From Kitasatospora indigofera (GTDB taxonomy: Bacteria; Actinomycetota; Actinomycetes; Streptomycetales; Streptomycetaceae), in NCBI RefSeq assembly GCF_014655955.1, contig NZ_BNBO01000044.1, forward strand, positions 1 through 64,000: a stretch of DNA of 64,000 bases. The letters are read 5' to 3'. The position numbers were made by a program, and so were the translations under genes. Positions 39,537 through 48,257 of the stretch are shown here, in pieces. Numbering within the stretch: position 1 is the first letter of the stretch; each line of letters begins with the position of its first letter. A model generated the notes under the pieces. That model was not told where the DNA came from, ran no database searches, and worked only from the letters and a program-made list of their open reading frames with translations.

Positions 39537-41768
39537 GTGTCCCTAGCCCTGTACCGCCGCTATCGCCCCGAGACTTTCGCCGAGGTCATCGGGCAGGAGC
39601 ACGTGACCGCTCCGCTCCAGCAGGCCCTGCGCAACAACAGGGTCAACCACGCCTACCTCTTCAGCGGCCCGCGCGGCTGCGGCAAGACGACGAGCGCGCG
39701 CATCCTGGCACGCTGCCTGAACTGCGCGGAGGGGCCCACGCCGACGCCGTGCGGGGTCTGCCAGTCCTGCACGGACCTGGCGACCGGCGGCCCCGGGTCG
39801 ATCGACGTGATCGAGATCGACGCGGCCTCGCACGGTGGTGTGGACGACGCGCGTGACCTGCGGGAGCGGGCCTTCTTCGCGCCGGTGCACAGCCGGTACA
39901 AGATCTTCATCCTGGACGAGGCGCACATGGTGACCTCGGCCGGCTTCAACGCGCTGCTGAAGGTGGTGGAGGAGCCGCCGGAGCACCTCAAGTTCATCTT
40001 CGCCACCACGGAGCCGGAGAAGGTGATCGGGACGATCCGCTCCCGGACCCACCACTACCCGTTCCGGCTGGTGCCGCCCGGCACGCTGCGGGACTACCTG
40101 GCGCAGGTCTGCGGGCGCGAGGGCATCCAGGTCGAGGACTCGGTGTTCCCGCTGGTCGTGCGCTCCGGTGCCGGGTCCGTCCGTGACTCGATGTCGGTGA
40201 TGGACCAGCTGCTGGCGGGCGCCGACGAGGCCGGCGTCACGTACACGATGGCCACGGCCCTGCTCGGGTACACGGACTCGGCGCTGCTCGACGAGGTGGT
40301 GGACGCCTTCGCCGCCCAGGACGGCGCGACGGTGTTCCAGGTCATCGACCGGGTGGTCGAGGGCGGGCACGACCCCCGGCGGTTCGTGACGGACCTGCTG
40401 GAGCGGCTGCGCGACCTGGTGATCCTCGCCACCGTCCCGGACGCGGGGGAGAAGGGCCTGATCGACGCCCCGGCGGACCGGGTCGCGGTCATGCAGGCGC
40501 AGGCGGACTCCTTCGGCGCGGCCGAGCTGAGCCGCGCGGCCGACATCGTCAACACCGGCCTGACCGAGATGCGGGGCAACGCGGCTCCCCGGCTGCAGCT
40601 GGAGCTGATCTGCGCCCGGGTGATGCTGCCCGGGGCGTACAGCGACGAGCTGTCGCTGCAGGCCCGCCTCGACAAGCTGGAGCGGCGGGCGGCCGCCGGC
40701 GGTTTCGCAGCCCAGGCACCGGCAGGGTTCGGGGCAGGAGCAGGAGCAGGGGTCGCGGCGATGCCGACGGCGGCCGCTCCGGCCGCCGCCGTGCCGCAGG
40801 CGCCCGCGCCCGCCGTACCCGCGTACCAGGCTCCCGTGCCGGCCCCCGCCCCGGCGGCCTACCCGCCGGTCGCGCCGGCCCCCGCCCCGGCCGCCCCCGA
40901 GCCCGCGGCAGCGGGGGCACCGGCCCCCGGGGCCTGGCCGATCCCGCGCAGTTTCCCGCCGGCCGGCGGGGCGCCCGCCCCGGCGCCCGCGCAGCCGGTG
41001 GCGCCGGCTCCGGTCGCCCCCGCGCCGGTGGCCGCTCCGGCCCCCGTGGTGGCGCCGCCCGGCGGCGGCCAGCCGTCGCCCGCCGCGGCGCAGGGTGCGG
41101 CGCAGATCCGGCAGATGTGGCCGCAGATCCTGGAGGCGGTGAAGAACCGCCGCCGCTTCACCTGGATCCTGCTCAGCCAGAACGGGCAGGTGGCCGGCTT
41201 CGACGGCAGCGTGCTGCAGGTCTCCTTCATCAATGCCGGCGCCCGGGACAGCTTCGTCAGCAGCAACAGCGACGACGTCCTGAAGCAGGCCCTCGCCGAC
41301 GCGCTGGGCGTGGACTGGCGGATCGAGTGCATCGTCGACCCGTCCGGCGGCAGTGCGCCGCCGCCCGCCTCCGGTGGCGGTGTCGGCGGTGGTGGTGGCT
41401 GGGGCGGTGGCGCCCACGCGGCCTCGGCCGCGCCCGGACCGCTGTCGCAGGCACCGGCCGCCTTCACGCCGATGTCGACACCGGCCGCGCCGCCGCCGGC
41501 CCGGCCGGTCCAGGCCGCGCCGCCCGTCCAGCCGGTTCCCTCGGCGCAGGGCGGGCCGGGCCAGGGGCCCGGGCCGGCCCAGGGGCGGCCGTCGGACGGT
41601 CCGCCGCAACCGGCTGCGCCGCAGGCCGGCCCGGGGGCGGGGCCGGAGGACGACATGTCCGAGAACGACGGTCCGGCCCCGCAGGCCGAGGCGTTCTCCG
41701 GGCAGGAGCTGATCATCCGCGAGCTGGGCGCGACCATCCTGGAGGAGATCCACCACACGGGAGGGTGA
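39537..41768 (+). CDS. dnaX: DNA polymerase III subunits gamma and tau
   Basis: A 743-residue clamp-loader ATPase. Residues 1-210 are the AAA+ core with Walker A GPRGCGKTT, a four-Cys zinc knuckle (CLNCAEGPTPTPCGVCQSC), Walker B LDEAH and the IRSRTHHYPF sensor/arginine segment. The collar domain runs to about residue 380. The remaining 360 residues are Pro/Ala-rich linker around one ordered segment (RQMWPQILEAVKNRRRFTWILLSQNGQV), as in actinobacterial tau, and end with GQELIIRELGATILEEI. The GTG at 39537 (SLALYRRYRPETF) is the family start; a TTG at 39507 is also open. The SRP RNA gene precedes it. Confidence 0.95.
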   Translation: MSLALYRRYRPETFAEVIGQEHVTAPLQQALRNNRVNHAYLFSGPRGCGKTTSARILARCLNCAEGPTPTPCGVCQSCTDLATGGPGSIDVIEIDAASHGGVDDARDLRERAFFAPVHSRYKIFILDEAHMVTSAGFNALLKVVEEPPEHLKFIFATTEPEKVIGTIRSRTHHYPFRLVPPGTLRDYLAQVCGREGIQVEDSVFPLVVRSGAGSVRDSMSVMDQLLAGADEAGVTYTMATALLGYTDSALLDEVVDAFAAQDGATVFQVIDRVVEGGHDPRRFVTDLLERLRDLVILATVPDAGEKGLIDAPADRVAVMQAQADSFGAAELSRAADIVNTGLTEMRGNAAPRLQLELICARVMLPGAYSDELSLQARLDKLERRAAAGGFAAQAPAGFGAGAGAGVAAMPTAAAPAAAVPQAPAPAVPAYQAPVPAPAPAAYPPVAPAPAPAAPEPAAAGAPAPGAWPIPRSFPPAGGAPAPAPAQPVAPAPVAPAPVAAPAPVVAPPGGGQPSPAAAQGAAQIRQMWPQILEAVKNRRRFTWILLSQNGQVAGFDGSVLQVSFINAGARDSFVSSNSDDVLKQALADALGVDWRIECIVDPSGGSAPPPASGGGVGGGGGWGGGAHAASAAPGPLSQAPAAFTPMSTPAAPPPARPVQAAPPVQPVPSAQGGPGQGPGPAQGRPSDGPPQPAAPQAGPGAGPEDDMSENDGPAPQAEAFSGQELIIRELGATILEEIHHTGG

Positions 41769-42137
41769 GAGACGCGGGCGCCGTCGTCCGGTCAGCGGCG
41801 TCCAGGCGGTACCCCGGCGCCGCCGCCGCGCAGCCGAGGGCCGGGCCGCGTGCGGGCCCGGCCCAGGGCCCGGTGCGGACCGGCGGAGGCAAGGCGGAGG
41901 GACGGCAGGGGCACGGCGGAGGCACGGCAGCGGTACGACGGACGCCAGGGCACAGCCCCGGCTCGGGCCGGGGGCGGGCCGCGGCGGTTCCGCGCCGGAT
42001 GGGCCCGCGCCGTTCACCCGCAGCACGTAGGCTCGCCGGTGACGTACACCGCGGTACGGGGTTCCGGGTCCGGAGCCGCCGCGTCGGCGGTGTGATGCAG
42101 GGCGTACCCGACGTCCGAACCAAGGCAGGAGTGAGCC
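41769..42137. other. intergenic region between dnaX and ybaB
   Basis: No gene found. Holds imperfect repeats of GGCGGAGGCACGGC and GGCACGGCGGAGG words around 41884-41935. The promoter of ybaB may lie near 42030-42100. Confidence 0.45.
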
Positions 42138-42479
42138 GTGTTCCCCGGTGGTGGCCAGCCCAATATGCAGCAGCTGCTGAAGCAGGCGCAGAAGATGCAG
42201 GAGGAGCTCGCCCGGGCCCAGCAGGAGCTGGCCGAGGCGAAGGTGAGCGGTTCGGCGGGCGGTGGCCTGGTCGAGGCGACGGTGACCGGGGCCGGTGAGC
42301 TGGTGGCACTAACCATCGCGCCCGCCGCCGTGGACCCGGAGGACACCGAGACCCTGGCCGACCTGGTCCTGGCGGCCGTCCGGGACGCCAACCAGGCGGC
42401 GCAGAAGATCCAGGCCGAGCGGATGGGCCCGCTGACCCAGGGCCTGGGCGGCGGCGGCATCCCCGGTCTGCCGTTCTGA
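42138..42479 (+). CDS. YbaB/EbfC family nucleoid-associated protein
   Basis: A 113-residue protein with the YbaB fold: a long N-terminal helix (MQQLLKQAQKMQEELARAQQELAEAKVSG), a three-stranded sheet (GLVEATVTGAGELVALTIAPAAVDPEDTETLADLV) and a C-terminal helix ending GLGGGGIPGLPF. These dimers bind DNA and coat the nucleoid. The dnaX-ybaB-recR order is conserved across many bacteria and suggests a role near replication or recombination. Confidence 0.92.
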   Translation: MFPGGGQPNMQQLLKQAQKMQEELARAQQELAEAKVSGSAGGGLVEATVTGAGELVALTIAPAAVDPEDTETLADLVLAAVRDANQAAQKIQAERMGPLTQGLGGGGIPGLPF

Positions 42480-42871
42480 CCACCCGGCTCCGGCCGGACA
42501 CACCCTGCGCCGCGCGCACACCCGCCTCGCACGCCTGCCCCGCCCCGTACCTCGTCCAGGTGCGGTCAGGCCCGGTCGCTTCCGGCCGGCCGGGGGCGTC
42601 CGTTCGAACAGCGGGTGACCACGGCGACGGCATTGTGTGATTTGTGAGGGAGTCGGGCGTCGGACGGTGTGTCCGGCGCCCGATTCGTTGGATGATGGCA
42701 CCGGACCTCCGGCACCCGCCGCGGGGCGGCCGGAGGCATGGCCGCTTCCCCCGTCAGGCCGGGAAGGACCGGGCAGGACGGCGGAGCACGGCAGGACGGC
42801 GGAACACCGGGCGACCGGTACCGCGGACAGGACCGGGAGACCGGACCGCAGGCACGAGGGAAGGCACGACG
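42480..42871. other. intergenic region between ybaB and recR with a hairpin
   Basis: No gene. A hairpin GTCGGGCGTCGGAC (42652-42665), loop GGTGT, GTCCGGCGCCCGAT (42671-42684) with two weak pairs, followed by TCGTTGG, may end the ybaB transcript or act in the recR leader. Further on, GCAGGACGGCGGARCAC occurs twice (near 42774 and 42791). Confidence 0.5.
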
Positions 42872-43471
42872 TTGTACGAGGGCGTGGTTCAGGACCTGAT
42901 CGACGAACTGGGCAGGCTGCCCGGCGTCGGGCCCAAGAGCGCGCAGCGGATCGCCTTCCACATCCTGCAGGCCGACCCGACGGACGTCCGCCGGCTGGCG
43001 CACTCGCTGCTGGAGGTCAAGGACAAGGTCCGGTTCTGCGCGGTCTGCGGCAACGTCGCGGAGTCCGAGCGCTGCCGGGTCTGCCTGGACCCGCGGCGCG
43101 ACCTCGCGGTGATCTGCGTGGTCGAGGAGTCCAAGGACGTGGTGGCGATCGAACGCACCCGGGAGTTCCGCGGCCGCTACCACGTGCTGGGCGGCGCGAT
43201 CAGCCCGATCGAGGGCGTCGGCCCGGACGACCTGCGGATCCGGGAGCTGCTGGCGCGGCTCGCGGACGGCACGGTCACCGAGCTGATCCTGGCCACCGAC
43301 CCCAACCTGGAGGGGGAGGCGACCGCCACCTACCTGGCCCGGCTCTGCAAGCCGATGGGCCTGAGGGTGACCCGGCTGGCGAGCGGACTGCCCGTCGGCG
43401 GGGACTTGGAGTACGCGGACGAGGTCACCCTCGGCCGGGCCTTCGAAGGGAGACGACTGCTCGATGTCTGA
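42872..43471 (+). CDS. recR: recombination mediator RecR
   Basis: A 199-residue protein with the full RecR layout: helix-hairpin-helix (LIDELGRLPGVGPKSAQRIAF) at the N-terminus, a four-Cys zinc finger (CAVCGNVAESERCRVC), and a Toprim domain (AVICVVEESKDVVAIE; LILATDPNLEGEATA), then a Walker-B-like tail. RecR forms a ring clamp and with RecF/RecO loads RecA onto gapped DNA. The TTG at 42872 (MYEGVVQDLID) is the family start. Its stop overlaps the next gene's ATG by 8 bp, so the two are coupled. Confidence 0.95.
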   Translation: MYEGVVQDLIDELGRLPGVGPKSAQRIAFHILQADPTDVRRLAHSLLEVKDKVRFCAVCGNVAESERCRVCLDPRRDLAVICVVEESKDVVAIERTREFRGRYHVLGGAISPIEGVGPDDLRIRELLARLADGTVTELILATDPNLEGEATATYLARLCKPMGLRVTRLASGLPVGGDLEYADEVTLGRAFEGRRLLDV

Positions 43472-44117
43472 CCAGACGCACGGTACCCACACGCACGCCC
43501 ACGGCTCGGAGCCGGACGACTTCGCGGTGCAGATCGCGGACTCGGTGGAGAGCTTCGTCCTCGCGGTCACCGAGGTGGCCAAGGGCGACGAGCCCGGCAG
43601 CGCGGTCTCGCTCCTGCTGCTGGAGGTGTCGCAGCTGCTGCTGGCGGGCGGCCGGCTCGGCGCGATCGAGGACGTCGTGCCGGAAGACCGGTTCGAGCCC
43701 GACGCGGGCCCGGAGCCGGACGGCGTGGAGCTGCGCGAGCGGCTGGCCGAACTGCTGGCGCCGATCGACGTCTACCACGAGGTCTTCGACCCGTACGAGC
43801 CGCCGACCAGGCCGAACGCCTTCCGGATCTCGGACGATCTGGCCGGCGTCGTCAGCGAGCTGCAGCACGGGCTGACCCACTACCGCGAGGGCCGGGTCAG
43901 CGAGGCGCTCTGGTGGTGGCAGTTCTCGTACCTCTCCAACTGGGGCTCGACCTGTTCGGCGGTGCTGCGCGCGCTGCAGTCGCTGATCGCGCACGTCCGG
44001 CTGGACAGCCCGCTGGGCGCGGCCGAGGACGGCGCGGACACGGACGACGACGGGCTGACGGACGAGCAGCTGGAGCAGCAGGCGGGCGACCTGATGGCGG
44101 CCGAACTCGGCCTGTAG
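43464..44117 (+). CDS. DUF5063 domain protein
   Basis: A 217-residue acidic cytoplasmic protein. After a His/Thr-rich start (THGTHTHAHGS) the DUF5063 helical domain runs through DFAVQIADSVESFVLAVTEVAKGDEPGSAVSLLLLEVSQLLLAGGRLGAI and LVHYREGR-like HGLTHYREGRVSEALWWWQFSYLSNWGSTCSAVLRALQSLI. The family is conserved downstream of recR in actinobacteria, and its function is unknown. The ATG overlaps the recR stop, pointing to a shared task or strict co-expression. A 13-bp hairpin ends the operon. Confidence 0.88.
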   Translation: MSDQTHGTHTHAHGSEPDDFAVQIADSVESFVLAVTEVAKGDEPGSAVSLLLLEVSQLLLAGGRLGAIEDVVPEDRFEPDAGPEPDGVELRERLAELLAPIDVYHEVFDPYEPPTRPNAFRISDDLAGVVSELQHGLTHYREGRVSEALWWWQFSYLSNWGSTCSAVLRALQSLIAHVRLDSPLGAAEDGADTDDDGLTDEQLEQQAGDLMAAELGL

Positions 44118-44153
44118 GGCCGCGGTGCTGCCGGGTGGCGCCGGGCGGCGCCG

Positions 44154-44184
44154 GCCCGCCGGGGCGGTGGACGCCCCGGCGGGC
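44154..44184. terminator. terminator of the recR operon
   Basis: Perfect 13-bp stem GCCCGCCGGGGCG (44154-44166), loop GTGGA, CGCCCCGGCGGGC (44172-44184), 37 bp after the DUF5063 stop. Confidence 0.85.
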
Positions 44185-44536
44185 TCCGGAGCCCGGCCGG
44201 CGGCCGGCACGGGCTTGTGGAGGGACTGTGACGCAGGCCTCGGAAAAACTTTTCGGCGTGGGCCGGTCAAAGAATTCCGGGGCCCGCCCCTCGCCGCCCG
44301 CCGATTCTCCGGGCCCGCACCGGCCGGTCCGCAGACCTGCCCGTCGGAGTGTCGGACGGTTGACCATCAGGTGAAACAGGCGTCTCATCATATGGAAAAC
44401 GGCTGGCGGGCCCGCCCTGCTCGGTAGACTGGCGCGGACCGCAGAGCCCCGGTGCACACCGGGGGTCCGGCGGCCGGCAGGCGCCACCCGCGGCTGACCC
44501 GGCCACCGGAGAACCGACACAAGTCGAGGAGCGCAC
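44185..44536 (+). promoter_or_regulatory. leader and promoter region of the aspartokinase gene
   Basis: No gene. The stretch 44340-44400 is AT-richer (GACGGTTGACCATCAGGTGAAACAGG ... CATCATATGGAAAACG). TTGACC at 44360-44365 could be a -35, and TAGACT (44425-44430) is a likely -10 for a nearer start. I see no lysine riboswitch. GAGGAGCG before the GTG at 44537 is the ribosome site. Confidence 0.4.
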
Positions 44537-45817
44537 GTGGGCCTTGTCGTGCAGAAGTACGGCGGCTCATCCGTTGCGGATGCCGAGGGCATCAAGCGCG
44601 TGGCCCGTCGAATCGTCGACACCAAGAAGGACGGCCATGAGGTCGTCGTCGTGGTGTCCGCGATGGGCGACACGACGGACGAGCTCATCGAACTCGCGGA
44701 GCAGGTGTCACCCATCCCTGCCGGCCGTGAGTTCGACATGCTGCTGACCGCTGGGGAGCGGATCTCCATGGCGCTGCTGGCCATGGCGATCAAATCGCTG
44801 GGTCACGAGGCCCAGTCGTTCACGGGCAGTCAGGCCGGGGTCATCACCGACTCGGTCCACAACAAGGCGCGCATCATCGACGTGACGCCCGGCCGGATCC
44901 GCACCGCCCTGGACGAGGGCAACATCGCGATCGTGGCGGGCTTCCAGGGTGTCTCGCTGTCCAGCAAGGACATCACCACCCTCGGCCGCGGCGGATCGGA
45001 CACCACCGCCGTCGCCCTGGCGGCGGCGCTCAAGGCCGAGGTCTGCGAGATCTACACCGACGTGGACGGCGTCTTCAGCGCCGACCCGCGGGTGGTCAAG
45101 AAGGCTCGCAAGATCGACTGGATCGCCTACGAGGACATGCTGGAACTCGCGTCCTCCGGTTCCAAGGTGCTGCTGGACCGCTGCGTCGAGTACGCGCGCC
45201 GCTACAACATCCCGATTCACGTACGCTCGTCCTTCTCCGGGCTTCCGGGGACCATTGTCAGCAGCACCAACCCGACCAAGCCCGAAGGGGGCGAGATGGA
45301 GCAGGCCATCATCTCCGGGGTCGCCCACGACACGTCCGAGGCCAAGGTCACGGTCGTCGGCGTGCCGGACAAGCCGGGCGAGGCGGCCCGCATCTTCCGC
45401 GCCATCGCGGATGCCGAGGTCAACATCGACATGGTGGTGCAGAACGTCTCGGCGGCCGCCACCGGTCTGACCGACATCTCCTTCACCCTGCCGAAGGCCG
45501 AGGGCCAGAAGGCCATCGACGCGCTCGGCCGGGTCAAGGAGGGCATCGGCTACGAGTCGCTGCGCTACGACGACGCGATCGGCAAGATCTCCCTGGTCGG
45601 CGCCGGCATGCGCTCCAACCCGGGGGTCACCGCGACCTTCTTCGAGGCGCTCTCCGAGGCCGGCGTCAACATCGAGCTGATCTCCACCTCGGAGATCCGG
45701 ATCTCGGTCGTCACCCGCGCCGACGACGTGAACGAGGCCGTCCGCGCCGTCCACTCCGCCTTCGGTCTGGACAGCGACACGGACGAGGCCGTGGTCTACG
45801 GCGGCACCGGCCGCTGA
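44537..45817 (+). CDS. lysC: aspartokinase (aspartate kinase)
   Basis: A 426-residue enzyme that phosphorylates aspartate, the first step to lysine, threonine, methionine and diaminopimelate. Substrate motifs are VQKYGGSSVAD at the start, TAGERISMALLAMA, and GRGGSDTTAVALAAAL. The C-terminal 170 residues hold two ACT domains (VTVVGVPDKPGEAARIFRAI; ISLVGAGMRSNPGVTATFFEAL) that sense lysine plus threonine. GTG start with GAGGAG. An internal ribosome site and ATG at 45286-45298 would give the separate beta subunit known for this enzyme type. In many relatives asd follows directly; here it does not. Confidence 0.95.
   Translation: MGLVVQKYGGSSVADAEGIKRVARRIVDTKKDGHEVVVVVSAMGDTTDELIELAEQVSPIPAGREFDMLLTAGERISMALLAMAIKSLGHEAQSFTGSQAGVITDSVHNKARIIDVTPGRIRTALDEGNIAIVAGFQGVSLSSKDITTLGRGGSDTTAVALAAALKAEVCEIYTDVDGVFSADPRVVKKARKIDWIAYEDMLELASSGSKVLLDRCVEYARRYNIPIHVRSSFSGLPGTIVSSTNPTKPEGGEMEQAIISGVAHDTSEAKVTVVGVPDKPGEAARIFRAIADAEVNIDMVVQNVSAAATGLTDISFTLPKAEGQKAIDALGRVKEGIGYESLRYDDAIGKISLVGAGMRSNPGVTATFFEALSEAGVNIELISTSEIRISVVTRADDVNEAVRAVHSAFGLDSDTDEAVVYGGTGR
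45286..45298 (+). promoter_or_regulatory. internal ribosome site and start for aspartokinase beta subunit
   Basis: AAGGGGGCGAG then ATG at 45296, in frame inside the aspartokinase gene. Translation from here yields a 173-residue protein equal to the two ACT domains (starting MEQAIISGVAHD), matching the alpha2-beta2 aspartokinases of Gram-positive bacteria. Confidence 0.75.
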
Positions 45818-46071
45818 ACCACCGGCCGCCGAGCCACCGGCCCGGTCCCGCCGCCCGGTGCGGCGGGGCCCGGCCCCGGCCGCACGGCCGCCGCGCCGCG
45901 TCCCGGACCGCTCGGGACCGCCGTGCACGGCCGGGCGAACCGGTACTGCCGGGCCTCTTCTGAGACAAACTGTCAGAATCCCCCTCCCACCCCTGGAGGG
46001 GGATTCGGCCTATGCGGGAGAATGTGCCGCGAGCTGGGCAACCATGACAGGGGATCGAGTGTCCAACGGGC

Positions 46072-46692
46072 GTGGCGAACATGGTCGGGGTAGGGGCCGG
46101 TGTCGGGGCGATGAACGTCGCGACACTGCCCCCGCGTGCCCTGCGGCCGGTGGATAGGTCGGTAGAAAGCACGATGACGGCGGTCGCAGCCGGCACGGCG
46201 GGTACCAGCGAAGACCTGCTCACCGAGACCTATCAGGCCCACTACCGCTCCCTGTTGCGGCTGGCGGCGCTGCTCCTCGACGACCTCTCCAGTTGTGAGG
46301 ACGTCGTCCAGGAGGCGTTCATCCGGGTGCACGCCGCCCGCCGGCGGGTCCGCGAGCCGGAGAAGACCCTCGCCTACCTGCGGCAGACGGTGGTGAACCT
46401 CTCCAGGTCCACGCTGCGCCGGCGCATCCTCGGCCTGCGGCTGCTGCCGAAGCCGATGCCTGACATGGCCAGTGCAGAAGAAGGCGCCTACGATGCGCTG
46501 GAGCGCGACCAACTGAAGGCCGCTCTGGGGGGATTGCAACGTCGTCAGCGGGAGGTGCTGGTGCTGCGCTACTACGTGGATATGACGGAGGCGCAGGTCG
46601 CCGACACCCTGGGCATCTCGCTCGGCTCGGTGAAGGCGTACGGGTCACGGGGGCTCGCCGCGCTGCGGGTGCAGATGGAGGCGGGGCAATGA
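46072..46692 (+). CDS. ECF sigma factor, SigE-like (SIG-3x-type) group
   Basis: A sigma-70 family ECF protein. Region 2 is LLTETYQAHYRSLLRLAALLLDDLSSCEDVVQEAFIRVHAARRR and region 4 is LKAALGGLQRRQREVLVLRYYVDMTEAQVADTLGISLGSVKAYGSRGLAALR, with no extra domains. The start is uncertain: GTG 46072 gives 206 residues, ATG 46111 or 46174 gives shorter forms that keep region 2 intact. Its stop overlaps the ATG of the next gene by four bases (ATGA), so the downstream membrane protein is a probable anti-sigma partner. Confidence 0.88.
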   Translation: MANMVGVGAGVGAMNVATLPPRALRPVDRSVESTMTAVAAGTAGTSEDLLTETYQAHYRSLLRLAALLLDDLSSCEDVVQEAFIRVHAARRRVREPEKTLAYLRQTVVNLSRSTLRRRILGLRLLPKPMPDMASAEEGAYDALERDQLKAALGGLQRRQREVLVLRYYVDMTEAQVADTLGISLGSVKAYGSRGLAALRVQMEAGQ

Positions 46693-48020
46693 CCGAGGAC
46701 CACCGGCCGGCGCCCCGGCCGGCCGCCCCGCCCGGCGAACCCGGTGGACCCGGCGAGTACGGGGGCCCGGAAGACGTCCGCGGTACCGGCCGTCCCGTCG
46801 GCCCCGGCGGCCCGGGCGGCCCCGGCGCCGTGGAGGCCCCGGGGGACCTGGACGGGCCGGGCGGTCCCGACGGGCCGGGCCGCCCGGCCGCCGACGTCGC
46901 CGATCTCGCCGGCCCCGGCGGGCCGCTGTCGGCCGAGGAACTGCTCGTCCGGGACCTGATGCGGCGCTCCGTCGCCGGACTCCACCCGGACGGCACCGCG
47001 CTGGCCCGGATCCGCAGCGGGGTGCCCCGCCGCCGGGCCGTGCGCCGGGGCGTCTGGACGGGCGCCGTCGCCGTGGCGGTGGCCGCCGCGGTCGTTCTGC
47101 CCGCCCTGCACTACCCCGAGGGCCTCGGCCTCTCCGGCCCGGCCGCGGTCGGTACCGCGGACGCCACCGGCACCGTGCCCACGCCCGCCCGGACGACCGG
47201 CGGGGCCCCGGCCGGCCGGCCGAGCGGCCCCTACTCCTGGGGCGGCGCCGGCGGCACGACCGGCGGCTGGCCCGGGTCACCGAGCACGACCGCCGCGGCG
47301 AGCGCGGGCGGGACGGCGGCCGGCGCCGTCTCCGCCGGGCCGGGGGCGGGCGCGCCGTCACCGCCCGAGTGCGAGCGCGCAGATCTGGGCCAGGGCACCG
47401 CCCAGGTCGGCGAGCCGGACGCGGCGGGAGCGGTCTACGGCTCCTTCACGCTGGTTAACACCTCCGGGCGCAGCTGCGTACTGGGCGGGCCGGGCACCCT
47501 GCTGGTGAGCGCCGCGTCCGGGTCCGACCCGGCCCTGGTGAAGGTCCTGGACCACCTCGCCGGCGACGCCGCGACGGCGCTGCCGGACCCGGTGGGCATC
47601 GCCGCCGCCGGGCCGCCCGTCCTGGCGCCGAAGGCCGCGTACCGGGTGCAGTTCGGCTGGGTGCCGGGCGGCAGCTCCTGCCCGCGGCCCGGCGGGCCGG
47701 CCGCCCCGGGCCCGCAGGAGCCGGCCTCGCCGGCGCCGCGGGTGGCCGCGGACGGCCCCTCGGCCGCGCCGACGGCGGGCCTGGCGGCGGCTGCCTCCAG
47801 CTCCCCGTCGGCCGGTGCCACCAGCGCGCCCAGCCCGACCGCAAGCCCCACCGCCGGGTCGAGCGCCCCCGCCGCGAGCATCACCCTGGCGTACACCCCG
47901 GCGCCCGCCGGTGCCGTCACGGTCATGGCCGCCGTCGCGGGCGCCTGCTCCGGCACGGTCTACCGGACGGCTCCGCAGCCGGCCCCGCCCGCCCCCTCGG
48001 GCCCCACCACCACCGGCTGA
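46689..48020 (+). CDS. single-span membrane protein, probable anti-sigma partner (DUF4232-like outer domain)
   Basis: A 443-residue protein. A Gly/Pro-rich cytoplasmic tail of about 75 residues precedes the short helical segment LSAEELLVRDLMRRSVAGLHPDGTALARIRSGVPRRRAVRRG. One membrane helix follows (VWTGAVAVAVAAAVVLPAL, residues 120-140), and then a long low-complexity linker. The outer part (CERADLGQGTAQVGEPDAAGAVYGSFTLVNTSGRSCVLGGPGTLLV) resembles the DUF4232 fold; it is split by Ala/Ser/Pro-rich inserts. Coupling to the ECF gene suggests it controls that sigma factor, though no canonical ZAS His/Cys motif is seen. Confidence 0.75.
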   Translation: MTEDHRPAPRPAAPPGEPGGPGEYGGPEDVRGTGRPVGPGGPGGPGAVEAPGDLDGPGGPDGPGRPAADVADLAGPGGPLSAEELLVRDLMRRSVAGLHPDGTALARIRSGVPRRRAVRRGVWTGAVAVAVAAAVVLPALHYPEGLGLSGPAAVGTADATGTVPTPARTTGGAPAGRPSGPYSWGGAGGTTGGWPGSPSTTAAASAGGTAAGAVSAGPGAGAPSPPECERADLGQGTAQVGEPDAAGAVYGSFTLVNTSGRSCVLGGPGTLLVSAASGSDPALVKVLDHLAGDAATALPDPVGIAAAGPPVLAPKAAYRVQFGWVPGGSSCPRPGGPAAPGPQEPASPAPRVAADGPSAAPTAGLAAAASSSPSAGATSAPSPTASPTAGSSAPAASITLAYTPAPAGAVTVMAAVAGACSGTVYRTAPQPAPPAPSGPTTTG

Positions 48021-48257
48021 GCACCGGCCGATCAGCCGGCCGCCGCGGCGGCCGAACGGCCGTCCGGCCTCGTCCGGGCTCGCCCGGCGCGTTCCGTGCA
48101 GCCCGTGCGCGGTGACGGGCGTGGCGAACGGCGTGGTGACCGGCGAGGGAACCGGGAGTGCCGGGGAGTGCCGGGAACGCACCGTCGGCCCGCCACGGAC
48201 GGACAGGGCGCACCCCAGCGGTCCGGCGATCCGGGGGCACTGGTTACCGTGGGGGGT

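Noticed and set aside
44185..44536. Possible lysine riboswitch before the aspartokinase gene
   Set aside because: No conserved L-box core or stem set can be drawn; actinobacterial aspartokinase genes are not known for it.
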